Shown here: positions 1-8,207 of the stretch, one piece after another | Layout: each line of letters starts with the position of its first letter | Position numbering within the stretch: the first letter of the stretch is position 1 | Source of the DNA: an uncultured Gammaproteobacteria bacterium | GTDB taxonomy: Bacteria; Pseudomonadota; Gammaproteobacteria; Steroidobacterales; XN24 | Direction of reading: 5' to 3' | NCBI GenBank assembly: GCA_937924335.1 | Contig: CALDWW010000034.1 | Coordinates: 1-39,443 of the forward strand | DNA length: 39,443 bases | The notes under the pieces: model-generated | Databases searched by the model: none | Told to the model about the DNA's origin: nothing | What the model saw: only the letters and a program-made list of their open reading frames with translations | Made by a program: the position numbers and the translations under genes

Positions 1-42
1 TGCCGTGTGACGTTCGGGCCGGGGGATCGTGGGTATTAACAC

Positions 43-101
43 AAAACGGTGTCGAACCGCGATTTCCCGGGATGGAAAGATCGCGGTTCGACACCGTTTT
101 T
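43..101. repeat. Perfect inverted repeat (REP-like family 1)
   Basis: Arms at 43-63 and 80-100 are exact reverse complements over 21 bp, with a 16-base loop. The core reads GGTGTCGAACCGCGAT. Related palindromes occur at 9935-9977, with degenerate forms at 8098-8175 and 12790-12812. The right arm runs into a short T tract, so the RNA could also act as a terminator for the minus-strand operon that ends at 193 or for a plus-strand gene to the left. The family resembles REP/BIME elements, but no RAYT transposase gene is in the window. Confidence 0.85.
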
Positions 102-178
102 ACACTTAATTGAACAATCGTCTGGACTGGAAAAGTACAGGTTTTTTAGAGCAACCAAGTGAATTGTCCCCTTAATTG
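101..178. repeat. Family 2 repeat (GTCCCC/CACTTAATT type)
   Basis: Two oppositely oriented blocks, CACTTAATTGAAC at about 103-115 and AAGTGAATTGTCCCCTTAATT at about 157-177, resemble the ends of the element at 12819-12903 and the single end at 14015-14034. The consensus is AATTAAGTGCACTGTCCCC. They look like termini of a short non-coding mobile or REP-like element. Confidence 0.5.
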
Positions 179-192
179 CTTGCGCCGGGCGG

Positions 193-828
193 TTAGTCGT
201 ATGGCAACGCCAGGTAGCTCTGCCCCTGGACCAGCCCGTTGCTGTGAGGGCGGGTATTGCTGAACGTGACCGGCAGATTCCCGGGGGGCGGGCTACCCGG
301 TGGTGCGACCACGATGTAGTGCAGGTGGGGTTCCGTGCTGTTGCCGGAGTTGCCGCTCAATGCGATCACGTCGCCGAAGCGGACGTCCTGTCCGAGGGTG
401 ACCAGCGCGCCATCCTTCGTGATATGGAAATACAGCGCGACGGAGCCGTCGTCGTGGGTAATGCCGACCACGTTTTCTTCGCCCGGTACGCCGGTGCCGT
501 CTTCGTATCGCGTCGTGATCCGACTGACCCTGCCGGCACGCGAGGCGACGATCGGCGTGCCGATGGGCATGCGGAAGTCGTAGGCATACTGATCACCACT
601 ACCGGTCTTGTGGGAAAAGTTGGTGCAGTTGCCCTGCGACACGGTATAGGCGGCGCCGACGTCGTAAGGCAACACGTGGGGTGAGTCTGCCTGGGAAGGG
701 TAGGGACCGCAGGCCAGCGGTGCCGCGCCCGAGGAGCCTCCGGAGTCGCCGCCCCCGCAGCCCGTCGCCAGGAGCGCCAGGATCAATCCCGTGATGAGGC
801 GGACAGACCTTGTGAGACGGCGACCCAC
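193..828 (-). CDS. M23 family metallopeptidase-like lipoprotein
   Basis: The 211-residue protein begins with a lipoprotein signal peptide ending in LLATGC (Cys24), so it is probably a membrane-anchored periplasmic protein. A Gly/Ser-rich linker follows. The LytM/M23 fold is suggested by His73, the YDF motif with Asp84, the segment MPIGTPIVASRAGRV (87-101), His135 and the C-terminal HLH pair (His168, His170), which is the usual Zn-ligand signature of peptidoglycan DD-endopeptidases. The spacing between His73 and Asp84 is longer than in classical HxGxD enzymes, so activity is likely but not certain. The start lies 4 bases after the stop of the upstream SDR gene, so both are probably co-transcribed. 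The family is known for cell-wall hydrolysis or amidase activation; its substrate here is unknown. Confidence 0.85.
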   Translation of the reverse strand: MGRRLTRSVRLITGLILALLATGCGGGDSGGSSGAAPLACGPYPSQADSPHVLPYDVGAAYTVSQGNCTNFSHKTGSGDQYAYDFRMPIGTPIVASRAGRVSRITTRYEDGTGVPGEENVVGITHDDGSVALYFHITKDGALVTLGQDVRFGDVIALSGNSGNSTEPHLHYIVVAPPGSPPPGNLPVTFSNTRPHSNGLVQGQSYLALPYD

Positions 829-832
829 GAAT

Positions 833-1603
833 TCAGATCGTCAGCGTGAAGCCGCCATCGGGCGTCAGGGTGGTGCCGGTGATGTAACTGGCCTCCTCCG
901 AGCACAGGAAGGCGATCGAGCGGGCGATCTCCTCCGGTCGGCCCGCGCGTTGGCTGTGCACCATGGGTAAAACGACGTCGTCATAGATCGCGTCGCCGAT
1001 ATCCTGGCGCAGCCGCTGATGCATTGGCGTATCGACAATCCCCGGACAGACGAGGTTGACCCGGATCCCCTGTGACGCCAGCTCGGCCGACACGCTGGTG
1101 GTCATGCCGATGAGCCCATGCTTCGATGTGGCATAGGCCGCGCCGCCGGAGAAACCGAGGAACGAGTTCACCGAGCCCACGTTGACGATCGCGCCGCCGT
1201 GGCCGCCCGCCAGCATGACGCGGGCCTCTTGCTGCAGGCACAGGAAGGTACCCTTCAGGTTGATGCCAAGGACCCGGTCCCATTCCTGCTCGGGCATCTC
1301 CGCGATGCCTGCGAACTGGCCCTCGATTCCGGCGTTGTTGACCGCGTAGTCGAGCCGTCCGAAGGTCTCGATCGCATGGGTAACCATACGTTCCACGTCC
1401 TTTGCGATCGCAACGTCCGTCACCACGAAGCTGGCCTCTCCTCCGCGCGCCTGGATCTCTCCGGCCAGCGTCGCCAGCTCATCTTCGCGGCGGGCGGCGA
1501 GAACAACCTTCGCACCGCGCTCGGCGAAGACCTCGGCCGTCGCCCGGCCGATGCCGCTGCTGGCGCCGGTGATCAGAGCAACTTTGTCTTGCATATCCTG
1601 CAT
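833..1603 (-). CDS. SDR family NAD(P)-dependent oxidoreductase
   Basis: This is a classical short-chain dehydrogenase of 256 residues, the usual family length. It shows the nucleotide-binding motif TGASSGIG (12-19), NNAG (89-92), Asn115, Ser144 and the catalytic YATSK (Tyr157, Lys161), with a C-terminal PDGGF segment typical of FabG-like members. An Arg-Arg pair after the second strand (AARRE, 36-40) would suit NADP. An in-frame ATG lies upstream at 1735, but the extra 44 residues are unlike SDRs and overlap the transporter-gene fragment, so the ATG at 1603 is preferred. It leads a two-gene unit with the M23 lipoprotein. The substrate cannot be told from the sequence. Confidence 0.93.
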   Translation of the reverse strand: MQDMQDKVALITGASSGIGRATAEVFAERGAKVVLAARREDELATLAGEIQARGGEASFVVTDVAIAKDVERMVTHAIETFGRLDYAVNNAGIEGQFAGIAEMPEQEWDRVLGINLKGTFLCLQQEARVMLAGGHGGAIVNVGSVNSFLGFSGGAAYATSKHGLIGMTTSVSAELASQGIRVNLVCPGIVDTPMHQRLRQDIGDAIYDDVVLPMVHSQRAGRPEEIARSIAFLCSEEASYITGTTLTPDGGFTLTI

Positions 1604-1704
1604 CGTCAGCCTGCCTGAATCGTGAGGGCCCGACGGTATCACATGGGCCCTCAAGTCATGCGTTTGTCCGGCGCGGAGTGGCGACATCTTCTTTCCGGCG
1701 GTCA

Positions 1705-1839
1705 GGTCGCGATAGGGTCGAGCGTCCCGCGTCACAAAAAGAACGACGATGGCGACCAGGTTCGTCCTCGCCGACAGCCCGCGGGTGCACTACGCCACTG
1801 GGCCGATGATGTATATTGCCCAGGCCATGCCGGCCGGCC
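1705..1839 (+). pseudogene. Truncated duplicate of the 5' end of the MFS gene at 8208
   Basis: This block aligns without gaps to 8164-8298 at a constant offset of 6459 bases. It includes the 44 bases upstream of the start (GGTCGCGATA, GTCCCGCG and ACAAAAAGAAC are shared) and about 30 codons from the ATG at 1749. The encoded start, MATRFVLADSPRV, matches MATKFVLADSPRV of the intact gene. Similarity stops abruptly after CCGGCCGGCC and the frame then runs into unrelated sequence. It is a non-functional remnant, although the duplicated promoter region could still be active. Several third-position differences indicate that the duplication is not recent. Confidence 0.88.
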
Positions 1840-1881
1840 CTGGAGCCGTATCATTTCCGCGAAGGCCGGGTAGCGCGCGAG

Positions 1882-1908
1882 GGTGGGTCCGCCAGGACTC
1901 GAACCTGG
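1882..1908 (-). tRNA. Partial tRNA 3' end (T arm plus acceptor strand), remnant
   Basis: On the minus strand 1908-1892 forms a perfect T arm, CCAGG-TTCGAGT-CCTGG, followed by the acceptor-like strand CGGACCC and A-C-C (1891-1882). No matching 5' acceptor strand GGGTCCG and no D or anticodon arm is found in the next 90 bases, so this is not a complete tRNA. The end resembles tRNA-Lys-type genes, but the identity is uncertain. Such 3' fragments are often left as attachment-site remnants by integrating elements. Confidence 0.5.
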
Positions 1909-1932
1909 AAACAACATCGGGCTGCTTTTCCG

Positions 1933-1970
1933 GCGCGCCACGCACCTTGTATCCGGGGCCGCTGGCGCGC
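1933..1970. repeat. 8-bp inverted repeat beside the tRNA-like fragment
   Basis: GCGCGCCA (1933-1940) and TGGCGCGC (1963-1970) form a hairpin with a 22-base loop, just upstream of the patatin gene. No T run follows, so it is not a clear terminator. Role unknown. Confidence 0.45.
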
Positions 1971-2045
1971 TAGTGTGCGCTGGCGCGGGGGTCCGTTCAT
2001 GCGCATTCAGTATTCACAGGCTTCCTGGCCAAGGGGAAATTTCCC

Positions 2046-3233
2046 ATGCAAGAAATCAGATTGAAGGTGTGGGCGAGTGTGCTGTCGACACTTCTTCTCG
2101 TGGGCTGTGCATCGGCACCGCCGGAGCGAACACTCTCACAAGTCCCTGCTTCGTTTGCCACGTTGCCAAACGGCAACGACCCGCTTCACCCGGATCAACT
2201 GTCGCCCCTGTATGCCTCGATCGTGGCGAGTCCCGGTGACAACGTTGTTCGCGCTATGGAGCGCAAGCGCGGACATGCCCTCAATCTGCTCTCGATCTCG
2301 GGCGGTGGCCAGAACGGCGCCTTCGGTGCCGGCTTCCTCAACGGTTGGCGCGAGAGCGGCGACCGACCGGAATTCGATATGGTCGGTGGTGTGAGCACCG
2401 GTGCATTGTTGTCCACGCATGCATTGCTCGGCACCGAGGCCGACGATGCGAAGCTCGAGGAGATGTACACACAGATAACAAAGGACGATATCTATCGGAG
2501 TCGACGCATCGCCAGCATCCTGTCCGGCGCCGACTCCCTGCGTGACACCGCGCCACTGCAGTCGCTGATCGCAAAGTACATCACCGAGGAGACCCTGACC
2601 CGCGTAGCCGCCGCCTATGATGACGGACGGCTCCTGTTTGTCGGAACGACCAATGTCGATTACGGCCAGACCTGGGTCTGGAACATGTCGCTGATTGCGA
2701 AGGCCGGAAAACTAGAGCTTTATCGCAAGGTGTTGCTCGCGTCCGCGTCGTTCCCGGTCGTCTTTCCGCCGGTCGAGATCGAAGGCCATCTTTTCGTCGA
2801 TGGGGCCGCCCGTTCGAACGTTGTGGTCGCTGGAATGGGCGGACAGGAGAGACCCGTTCCACCGCTGTTTGGGCCGGGCAATCTTTATCTGATCAACAAT
2901 GGCAGAGCCAATCAGCCGCCCGATGCCTTGCGCAGAGCACTCGGCCCCGTGGCAGCCACCACCATCAGCGTGATGATGGATCAATCCATGCAGACAGCTT
3001 TGACGCGGTCCTACTTCGGGGCTCGACTCCTGGGATACACGTTCAATGTGGTGTCGATTCCCGATGAGCTGGACATCGGCCATGATCCCCTTGCGTTTGA
3101 CCCGGTTCAGATGCGTACGGCCTTTGATGCGGGCCGTGCGATGGCGAAGCAGGAACGACCATGGTCGAGCGCTCCGAGTAACCTCGGTGATATTCCGTCG
3201 TGGGCACTAAAGGCCATCGAGGAGAGTGACTGA
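2046..3233 (+). CDS. Patatin-like phospholipase lipoprotein
   Basis: This 395-residue protein has a lipoprotein signal (LLLVGCAS, Cys21) and a patatin domain. The glycine-rich oxyanion loop is SGGGQNGAFGAG (85-96), the nucleophile elbow is GVSTG with Ser117, and the catalytic aspartate is in VDGAAR (Asp252), giving the Ser-Asp dyad of this lipase family. It probably hydrolyses acyl esters of lipids at the cell envelope. An AAGGGGA sequence lies about 10 bases before the ATG. It is a single plus-strand gene, with the scar region upstream and the 3' end of the hybrid kinase gene converging from the right. Whether its product faces the periplasm or the cell surface is not visible. Confidence 0.92.
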   Translation: MQEIRLKVWASVLSTLLLVGCASAPPERTLSQVPASFATLPNGNDPLHPDQLSPLYASIVASPGDNVVRAMERKRGHALNLLSISGGGQNGAFGAGFLNGWRESGDRPEFDMVGGVSTGALLSTHALLGTEADDAKLEEMYTQITKDDIYRSRRIASILSGADSLRDTAPLQSLIAKYITEETLTRVAAAYDDGRLLFVGTTNVDYGQTWVWNMSLIAKAGKLELYRKVLLASASFPVVFPPVEIEGHLFVDGAARSNVVVAGMGGQERPVPPLFGPGNLYLINNGRANQPPDALRRALGPVAATTISVMMDQSMQTALTRSYFGARLLGYTFNVVSIPDELDIGHDPLAFDPVQMRTAFDAGRAMAKQERPWSSAPSNLGDIPSWALKAIEESD

Positions 3234-3616
3234 CACGACAGAATAGGTGTCAGGTCTATTTGTCGGCTCGCCGAGGAGAAGCGCCGCGTCCCGTCGGGTC
3301 TATTGAACGCGCCACGATTTTGTGTGGAGAAGTACAGCGGTCGCCTGGCGGGGCACCGAGACGGCCGTAGCAAGGGGATTGAACCACATTTACCCCTGTC
3401 CGATGCGTTGCACAGAAGGCCTGGCGAGGAATTGCCTTTCGACCCCGACACTTGTCAGAACGCTCAGGAATCAGAAGTCCTTTCGCGAACCGGAGCCGCC
3501 TCGCAAGGTGGAAACCAGGGGATTGCAGCGTCGTGGCTCAGCGGGGCATCGCAGGCGGTCTCTGCTGGTCTTGTCAACATTGGCCGAAGGCAGAGCAAGG
3601 CAAGGACCCGGTGCCG
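3234..3616. other. Intergenic region between convergent genes
   Basis: No convincing gene is seen here. Short open frames on the plus strand have no ribosome-binding site and no family likeness. The segment near 3240-3262 (AGGTGTCAGGTC) faintly resembles repeat family 1. No strong terminator hairpin was found. Confidence 0.5.
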
Positions 3617-5941
3617 CTATCCGACGATATCGTCCCCGCCTACAGAGACAGCCTCGCTGACGAGCTGCAGTAGTCGCTCACGCGTGTAAGCGTTTTTCTC
3701 GAGAATTTCCTCGACCTGGCCACTCAATCGCAATCGATCATCGTTGGTCAGGTCTTTGGCGGTAACGACGATTACGGGAATGTGCTGACACTCCGGCCGT
3801 GCGCGCAGAGCCGTCAGGAATTCGAAGCCATCCACGACCGGCATCATCAGATCCAACAGGATCAGCTGTGGGCTCAGATCAGCCAGGATATCCAGGGCTT
3901 CGCGACCGTTACTGGCTTCTGATACCTCCCATCCCTCCTTGATCAGGGTACGAGCCATCATGTCGCGAGTATCGGGGTCGTCCTCGACCAGCAATGCCGA
4001 GCTGACGGCTTGCGTGTCCTTGTAACGGCCGATGGTCTTGTGCAGAAGGGCGCGGTCAACGGGCTTGGTGAGATAGTCAACCGCGCCGAGCGCGTAGCCC
4101 CGCGTCCGGTCGTCAATCATGGACACCATGATCACCGGAATCGGGCGCAGCACCGGATCTGCCTTCAGCGCCCGCAACACCGTCCAGCCATCCATCTCCG
4201 GCATCATGACATCCAGGGTGATGGCGTTGGGCCGACACTCGTGAGCAAGGCGCAGGCCCTGTTCGCCGCTCGATGCCGTGACGACGTTAAAGCCGTCTTT
4301 TTCAAGGAATCGCCGGATGATGTCGCTGGCCTCCGGGTCATCGTCGATCACAAGAATCGTGCTGCCTGACTTTACCTCAGGCACCTCGTCGGAAATCTGC
4401 GCGAGATTCGCGGCGGGCGCCGTTGGCTCACCGGGTACTACGTTGGCCTCTGGAAAACTCACCGGCAGCCGGATGGTAAAAGTGGAACCCACGCCCAATT
4501 CGCTCGAGACGGTCATGTCGCCCCCGAGCATCTGGCAGAAGCCCCGCGAGATGGTGAGCCCGAGTCCGGTACCGCCGTAATCGCGCGTCGTGGAACTATC
4601 CGCCTGAGAAAACTCTTCGAAGATGTGATCCAGCTTCTCTTCGGCTATGCCGATGCCAGAATCAGTGACCGCGAGAACCAGCCATTCATCGCCATTGGCG
4701 GCCTGGCGCTCCGCCTTCAGTGTCACGGTGCCGTCATGGGTGAACTTCGCGGCATTGGACAGCACATTCAATAGCGTCTGGCGTAGCTTTGTGAAGTCCT
4801 GGAACACTTCCCCCAGCTTCGAACCACGCTCGATCACGAGATGGTTGTTGTTGTTCCCCATCAGGGGCTGAGCGGTAGCCGTTACCTGATCGATGAGATC
4901 GTCCACATTGACGGTTTCCGGGAACACCACCATTTTCCCCGACTCGATTTTCGAGAGATCGAGGACGTCGTTGATCAACGACAAAAGATGGCTGCCAGCC
5001 TGATTGATCTTCTTCAGGTCCGGGATGAAATCATCCTGCCCAACGTCCTCTGCCTCTTCCATCAGCATTTCGCTGTAGCCGAGTATGGCGTTCATTGGCG
5101 TGCGCAGTTCATGGCTCATGTTGGCGAGGAAGGCGCTCTTTGCCTGGTTGGCCGCGTCCGCCGCTTCCTTGCTCTCGCGCAGTGCTTCGTTCGCCTGTGC
5201 CAGCTCCTGTTGATGAGCCTGGTAGCCTCGCAGGTAGGTGCGGAAGGTGCGATAGGAGATCAACAGGATGGCGCCGAGGATCAGAATCTGGGCAACCCCC
5301 GAAATGATCAGGGTGTATAGCGCGACCCTGGAATTGTCCTGGGCAGTGCCGTAGACCTCCTGGCTGCGTGCGATTTGGGTGCCTCCGAAGGCCGCCAGCG
5401 ATTCCTTGAGAGTCTCGTAGTGAGCGCCTTCCTGTTCGGTCACACTAATGAAAGCCGCAACCCGGATGCCCTGGCCGATGTAATAGCGTGTCTTCGCCTG
5501 GGCCTCGCGATAGTCCTCCCATGCCGAGCGGATGGCGGCGAACTCCCTGTAGCCCGCCTGTCCCGTACCGCCCTGATCCAGGCGTTCCTGAATCTGCGTC
5601 AGACGCGCCTCCAGTTCCCTTATGCGCTGGTCGAGGCGCAGCGTGGTTTCCTCGACCAGCGCCTGATTGGGGGCGAGGACCGATTTCATGGACAGCATCC
5701 GGATGTCTGCGATGGGCGTGGCGATACCCCGCGCCAGTTCGTCCAGGTTGTCGGCGGAGTCGCGCATTGTCACGATGGATGCATCTACCTGTTTCAGATT
5801 GAACAGGTTGTGCAGGCTCTGACCGATCATCAGCACGGACGCGACCAGCAGCAGGATGATGATTCGTCGCGATAGCTCGCGCTCGCGTCTGACGCCACCC
5901 TCGGCGCCAGACCCGGTACTGTCGTCCGCCCGGCCGCTCAT
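3617..5941 (-). CDS. Hybrid sensor histidine kinase with two receiver domains
   Basis: The 774-residue protein has TM helix 1 (about 27-45), a mostly helical periplasmic region (46-205), TM helix 2 (about 207-230), a coiled-coil linker, and a HisKA domain with MSHELRTP (His277). The HATPase domain has an N box (Asn396), DSGIGIAEEKL (427-437) and GGTGLGL (456-462). Two receivers follow: REC1 has DDD 533-535, Asp577 and Lys626; REC2 has Glu-Asp-Asp at about 653-655, Asp697 and Lys749. No HPt domain is present, so a separate phosphotransfer protein or direct relay between receivers is expected. There is no output DNA-binding domain. The ATG overlaps the stop of the solute-binding protein gene by one base shared in ATGA, so the two are translationally coupled. 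The likely role is sensing a ligand bound by that protein; this is inferred. Confidence 0.93.
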   Translation of the reverse strand: MSGRADDSTGSGAEGGVRRERELSRRIIILLLVASVLMIGQSLHNLFNLKQVDASIVTMRDSADNLDELARGIATPIADIRMLSMKSVLAPNQALVEETTLRLDQRIRELEARLTQIQERLDQGGTGQAGYREFAAIRSAWEDYREAQAKTRYYIGQGIRVAAFISVTEQEGAHYETLKESLAAFGGTQIARSQEVYGTAQDNSRVALYTLIISGVAQILILGAILLISYRTFRTYLRGYQAHQQELAQANEALRESKEAADAANQAKSAFLANMSHELRTPMNAILGYSEMLMEEAEDVGQDDFIPDLKKINQAGSHLLSLINDVLDLSKIESGKMVVFPETVNVDDLIDQVTATAQPLMGNNNNHLVIERGSKLGEVFQDFTKLRQTLLNVLSNAAKFTHDGTVTLKAERQAANGDEWLVLAVTDSGIGIAEEKLDHIFEEFSQADSSTTRDYGGTGLGLTISRGFCQMLGGDMTVSSELGVGSTFTIRLPVSFPEANVVPGEPTAPAANLAQISDEVPEVKSGSTILVIDDDPEASDIIRRFLEKDGFNVVTASSGEQGLRLAHECRPNAITLDVMMPEMDGWTVLRALKADPVLRPIPVIMVSMIDDRTRGYALGAVDYLTKPVDRALLHKTIGRYKDTQAVSSALLVEDDPDTRDMMARTLIKEGWEVSEASNGREALDILADLSPQLILLDLMMPVVDGFEFLTALRARPECQHIPVIVVTAKDLTNDDRLRLSGQVEEILEKNAYTRERLLQLVSEAVSVGGDDIVG

Positions 5942-7689
5942 GGTGTCGCTACTCCGATGTGCTCCCGACTGATCCTGAGCGGGCTCTGGCGATCAGGCGG
6001 ATAGGGCTGCTCGCCCCTCAGCGACCAGTGCTGATCCGTTACCTGCAGGTCACGCAGGTAGACGAACGCAGAGCGTCCGGGCTTGAATGCCACTTCCTTG
6101 TTGACCGCATAGACGTTGTTCGGGTTGGGCAGGAATACCATGTAGTTTCTTTCGTAGACATAGCGAATGAATTCAGCCAGCAACGGCACGTAGTTGTCTG
6201 ATTCGACGTCCGCCCGCAACAGACGCCGGGTCAGCTCGACCAGCTCCGGATTGTCGGGGATGGTTGACCAGGAAGTCCCGGGAAGATAAACGAAAAACGC
6301 CGCCCATGGGTGCTTGTACCAGTCGAAGTTGCCCCACAGCAGCAGGTCCCAGGCGATCTCGTTGCTGTCACTTTGCGTGTCGAAGAGTTGCCGAAAGACC
6401 TGTTTCTCACTGGGCACGACTTGCGCTTGCAGATCGATATGGACCTGCGCCAGGAAGTACTGGATGTCCCTGATCAGGAACAGGAAGCTCTCCTGGACCA
6501 GGAGCTTAAGCTTGAGCGGCTGCTCGGGGTCGAGGCCGTTGTCCCGCTGGAAGTCCTGTACGAGCGAGCGCAGCGCAGCGGGGCTGGAGTCACGGGCGGC
6601 CGAGTACTCGGCGAAATACCCGTCCAGGGAGCGGATTGCCTCCGCCACACGGTAGAAGTTCGGCGACACGGTCGTGGGTGACATGACGCCTTCGCCGACC
6701 ATCGAGAGATTCAGCAGATACTCCTGGTCGATGGCGTTATTGATCACGTAACGAATGCGGTCATCGACAATCGCCGGATTGCCATTGAGCATGTTGAAAT
6801 GCATCGCATAGTTGTTCATCGAGGGCGACACGGCGAGCTTGGCGTGGGGCGACAGAACCGTCTCAGCGGCATGGGCGAAGGGCACCGGCGTAATGTCGAT
6901 CCGCCCCTCACTCTGCAGCGCCAGATCATGAGCCTCCCCGATCGGCAAGCTGGTGTAGATCGTGATGGTCTCGACCTTGGGCTTGTCCTCTCCCCAATAT
7001 GCCGGGTTGGCCTTTAACACGACCTCCGGAGTACTGCGGTCCCCTTCCACGTACCCCTCATGCAGGAGGTAGGGGCCCAGCGCGAAGGGGCCCGCCTCGG
7101 CCAGATTCGGGCAGGTCGGCTTGCCGTTCCAGCCGTGCTTGTCGAGATACTCGGGCGTGTAGAACTGCAGCCAATTGGCATCGTGCAGGAAGACGCCGTA
7201 GGGCTCGGTCAGATGAAAGCGGACCGCGTAGTCGCCGATCTTCTCTACCCTGTCGAGGATGGTGCTGAGCTTGGTAAACGTGAAGGGTTGCCGCTTGAAG
7301 TATTCCATGTTGAGCAGCACGGAGTCCGCATCGAATGGGCTACCATCCTGAAATTGCACCCCCTGACGCAGTTGGAACTCCCAGATCCTGTCATCGATAT
7401 TGCGATGGCTCGTGGCCAGATCGTACTGCCACCCCCGTTCGTTGTTGGCTGGCCGCACGAGTGAGGCGTTGATAGCGTGGGAGATGGCGAGATAAGGGAG
7501 ATTCGGGAGAAACAGTTTGACGTGCGACCCTTCCCGCAGATCACCCGTGACTTCGCCGGGGGCCGGGTCCGTGGCAAGCCCGATATCCGGCTGCTCGGCG
7601 ATTGCCGGGGGCAGGTGGCCCGTCATTGCCAACACCCAGACCAGCACCATCCTCGCCACGACAACGCGGATCCGAATCGGATGTTGCAC
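5938..7689 (-). CDS. Family 5 extracellular solute-binding protein
   Basis: The product is an SBP_bac_5 protein (oligopeptide/dipeptide/nickel-binding family). Typical segments are the RNIDDRIWEFQLRQGVQFQDG region, FDADSVLLNMEYFK and NPAYWGEDKPKVETI. A signal peptide is visible: n-region PIRIR, hydrophobic VVVARMVLVWVLAM, and a probable cleavage after PPAIA. The start is uncertain. GTG at 7689 gives the best signal peptide, ATG at 7650 removes its charged part, and ATG at 7800 or 7923 adds residues that look non-coding and include a family 1 repeat sequence. No permease or ATPase genes are adjacent; the next gene, overlapping as ATGA, is a hybrid kinase. The product is therefore more likely a ligand-capturing partner of the sensor than an importer component. 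The ligand is unknown. Confidence 0.88.
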   Translation of the reverse strand: MQHPIRIRVVVARMVLVWVLAMTGHLPPAIAEQPDIGLATDPAPGEVTGDLREGSHVKLFLPNLPYLAISHAINASLVRPANNERGWQYDLATSHRNIDDRIWEFQLRQGVQFQDGSPFDADSVLLNMEYFKRQPFTFTKLSTILDRVEKIGDYAVRFHLTEPYGVFLHDANWLQFYTPEYLDKHGWNGKPTCPNLAEAGPFALGPYLLHEGYVEGDRSTPEVVLKANPAYWGEDKPKVETITIYTSLPIGEAHDLALQSEGRIDITPVPFAHAAETVLSPHAKLAVSPSMNNYAMHFNMLNGNPAIVDDRIRYVINNAIDQEYLLNLSMVGEGVMSPTTVSPNFYRVAEAIRSLDGYFAEYSAARDSSPAALRSLVQDFQRDNGLDPEQPLKLKLLVQESFLFLIRDIQYFLAQVHIDLQAQVVPSEKQVFRQLFDTQSDSNEIAWDLLLWGNFDWYKHPWAAFFVYLPGTSWSTIPDNPELVELTRRLLRADVESDNYVPLLAEFIRYVYERNYMVFLPNPNNVYAVNKEVAFKPGRSAFVYLRDLQVTDQHWSLRGEQPYPPDRQSPLRISREHIGVATP

Positions 7690-8207
7690 GGAAGGAGGTC
7701 GCCGGCCGTAAGGGACTGGGTCCGGTGACTCTTCGGGCAAAATCAGGTCCGCCCTCGTCGGATAACTACCACGATCCGTCACGTCAACGTCTTTCCTCAT
7801 AGGACCCGGAATCTCAAGGCTGAACCCTCCCGGCTGAACCTGTAGTGGGGTTCGACCCGTGTCACTGAGCACACTTCGCCAGAGAAGAAACGCCGTCAGC
7901 GCTGCCGATGCGTTGAGTAGCACGGCTCCGGGTCGGCCGATAAGACTCGGGGACGCTCGTTGCCACAGCGCAACCGGGAACAGTTTGGGAAAAAACCTGG
8001 CAAACAGTCAGCATGATAGCCCGACTTGCCGAGGAAAACAGCCGGCTCACGGTGAGCCCCGCCGTGAATTGGGAGGCGAACCGCGAACTCCTGGCATGTC
8101 GAAATCACGGTCCGACCCCGTTTTTGGATCGCGTCCGGAAATTTCGGTTCGACCGCGGTTTTCGGTCGCGATAAGATCGCGTGTCCCGCGTTACAAAAAG
8201 AACAAAG
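7690..8207. other. Intergenic region between divergent genes, with repeats
   Basis: The region separates the binding-protein/kinase operon (minus) from the MFS gene (plus) and must hold both promoters. It contains a GGGGTTCGACCC copy (7852-7863), the near-perfect palindrome GGCTCACGGTGAGCC (about 8042-8056) and the degenerate family 1 element at 8098-8175. No gene is supported. Confidence 0.55.
8098..8175. repeat. Degenerate family 1 repeat cluster
   Basis: Units AATCACGGTCCGACCCCG and TTTCGGTTCGACCGCGG lie about 40 bases apart and are variants of the ATCGCGGTTCGACCCCG arm seen intact at 9961-9977. The cluster directly precedes the MFS gene, and its right end (GGTCGCGATA) is also the left limit of the duplicated block found at 1705. 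Confidence 0.6.

Noticed and set aside
1885..1975. Complete tRNA gene on the minus strand
   Set aside because: The T arm is perfect, but the matching 5' acceptor strand and D and anticodon arms are absent.
3303..3689. Plus-strand frame of 128 codons between the patatin and kinase genes
   Set aside because: It has no ribosome site, overlaps the kinase 3' end on the opposite strand, and its sequence shows no protein-like pattern.
7801..7923. N-terminal extension of the solute-binding protein to 7923
   Set aside because: The extra residues precede the signal peptide and the DNA contains a GGGGTTCGACCC repeat, so it is more likely intergenic.
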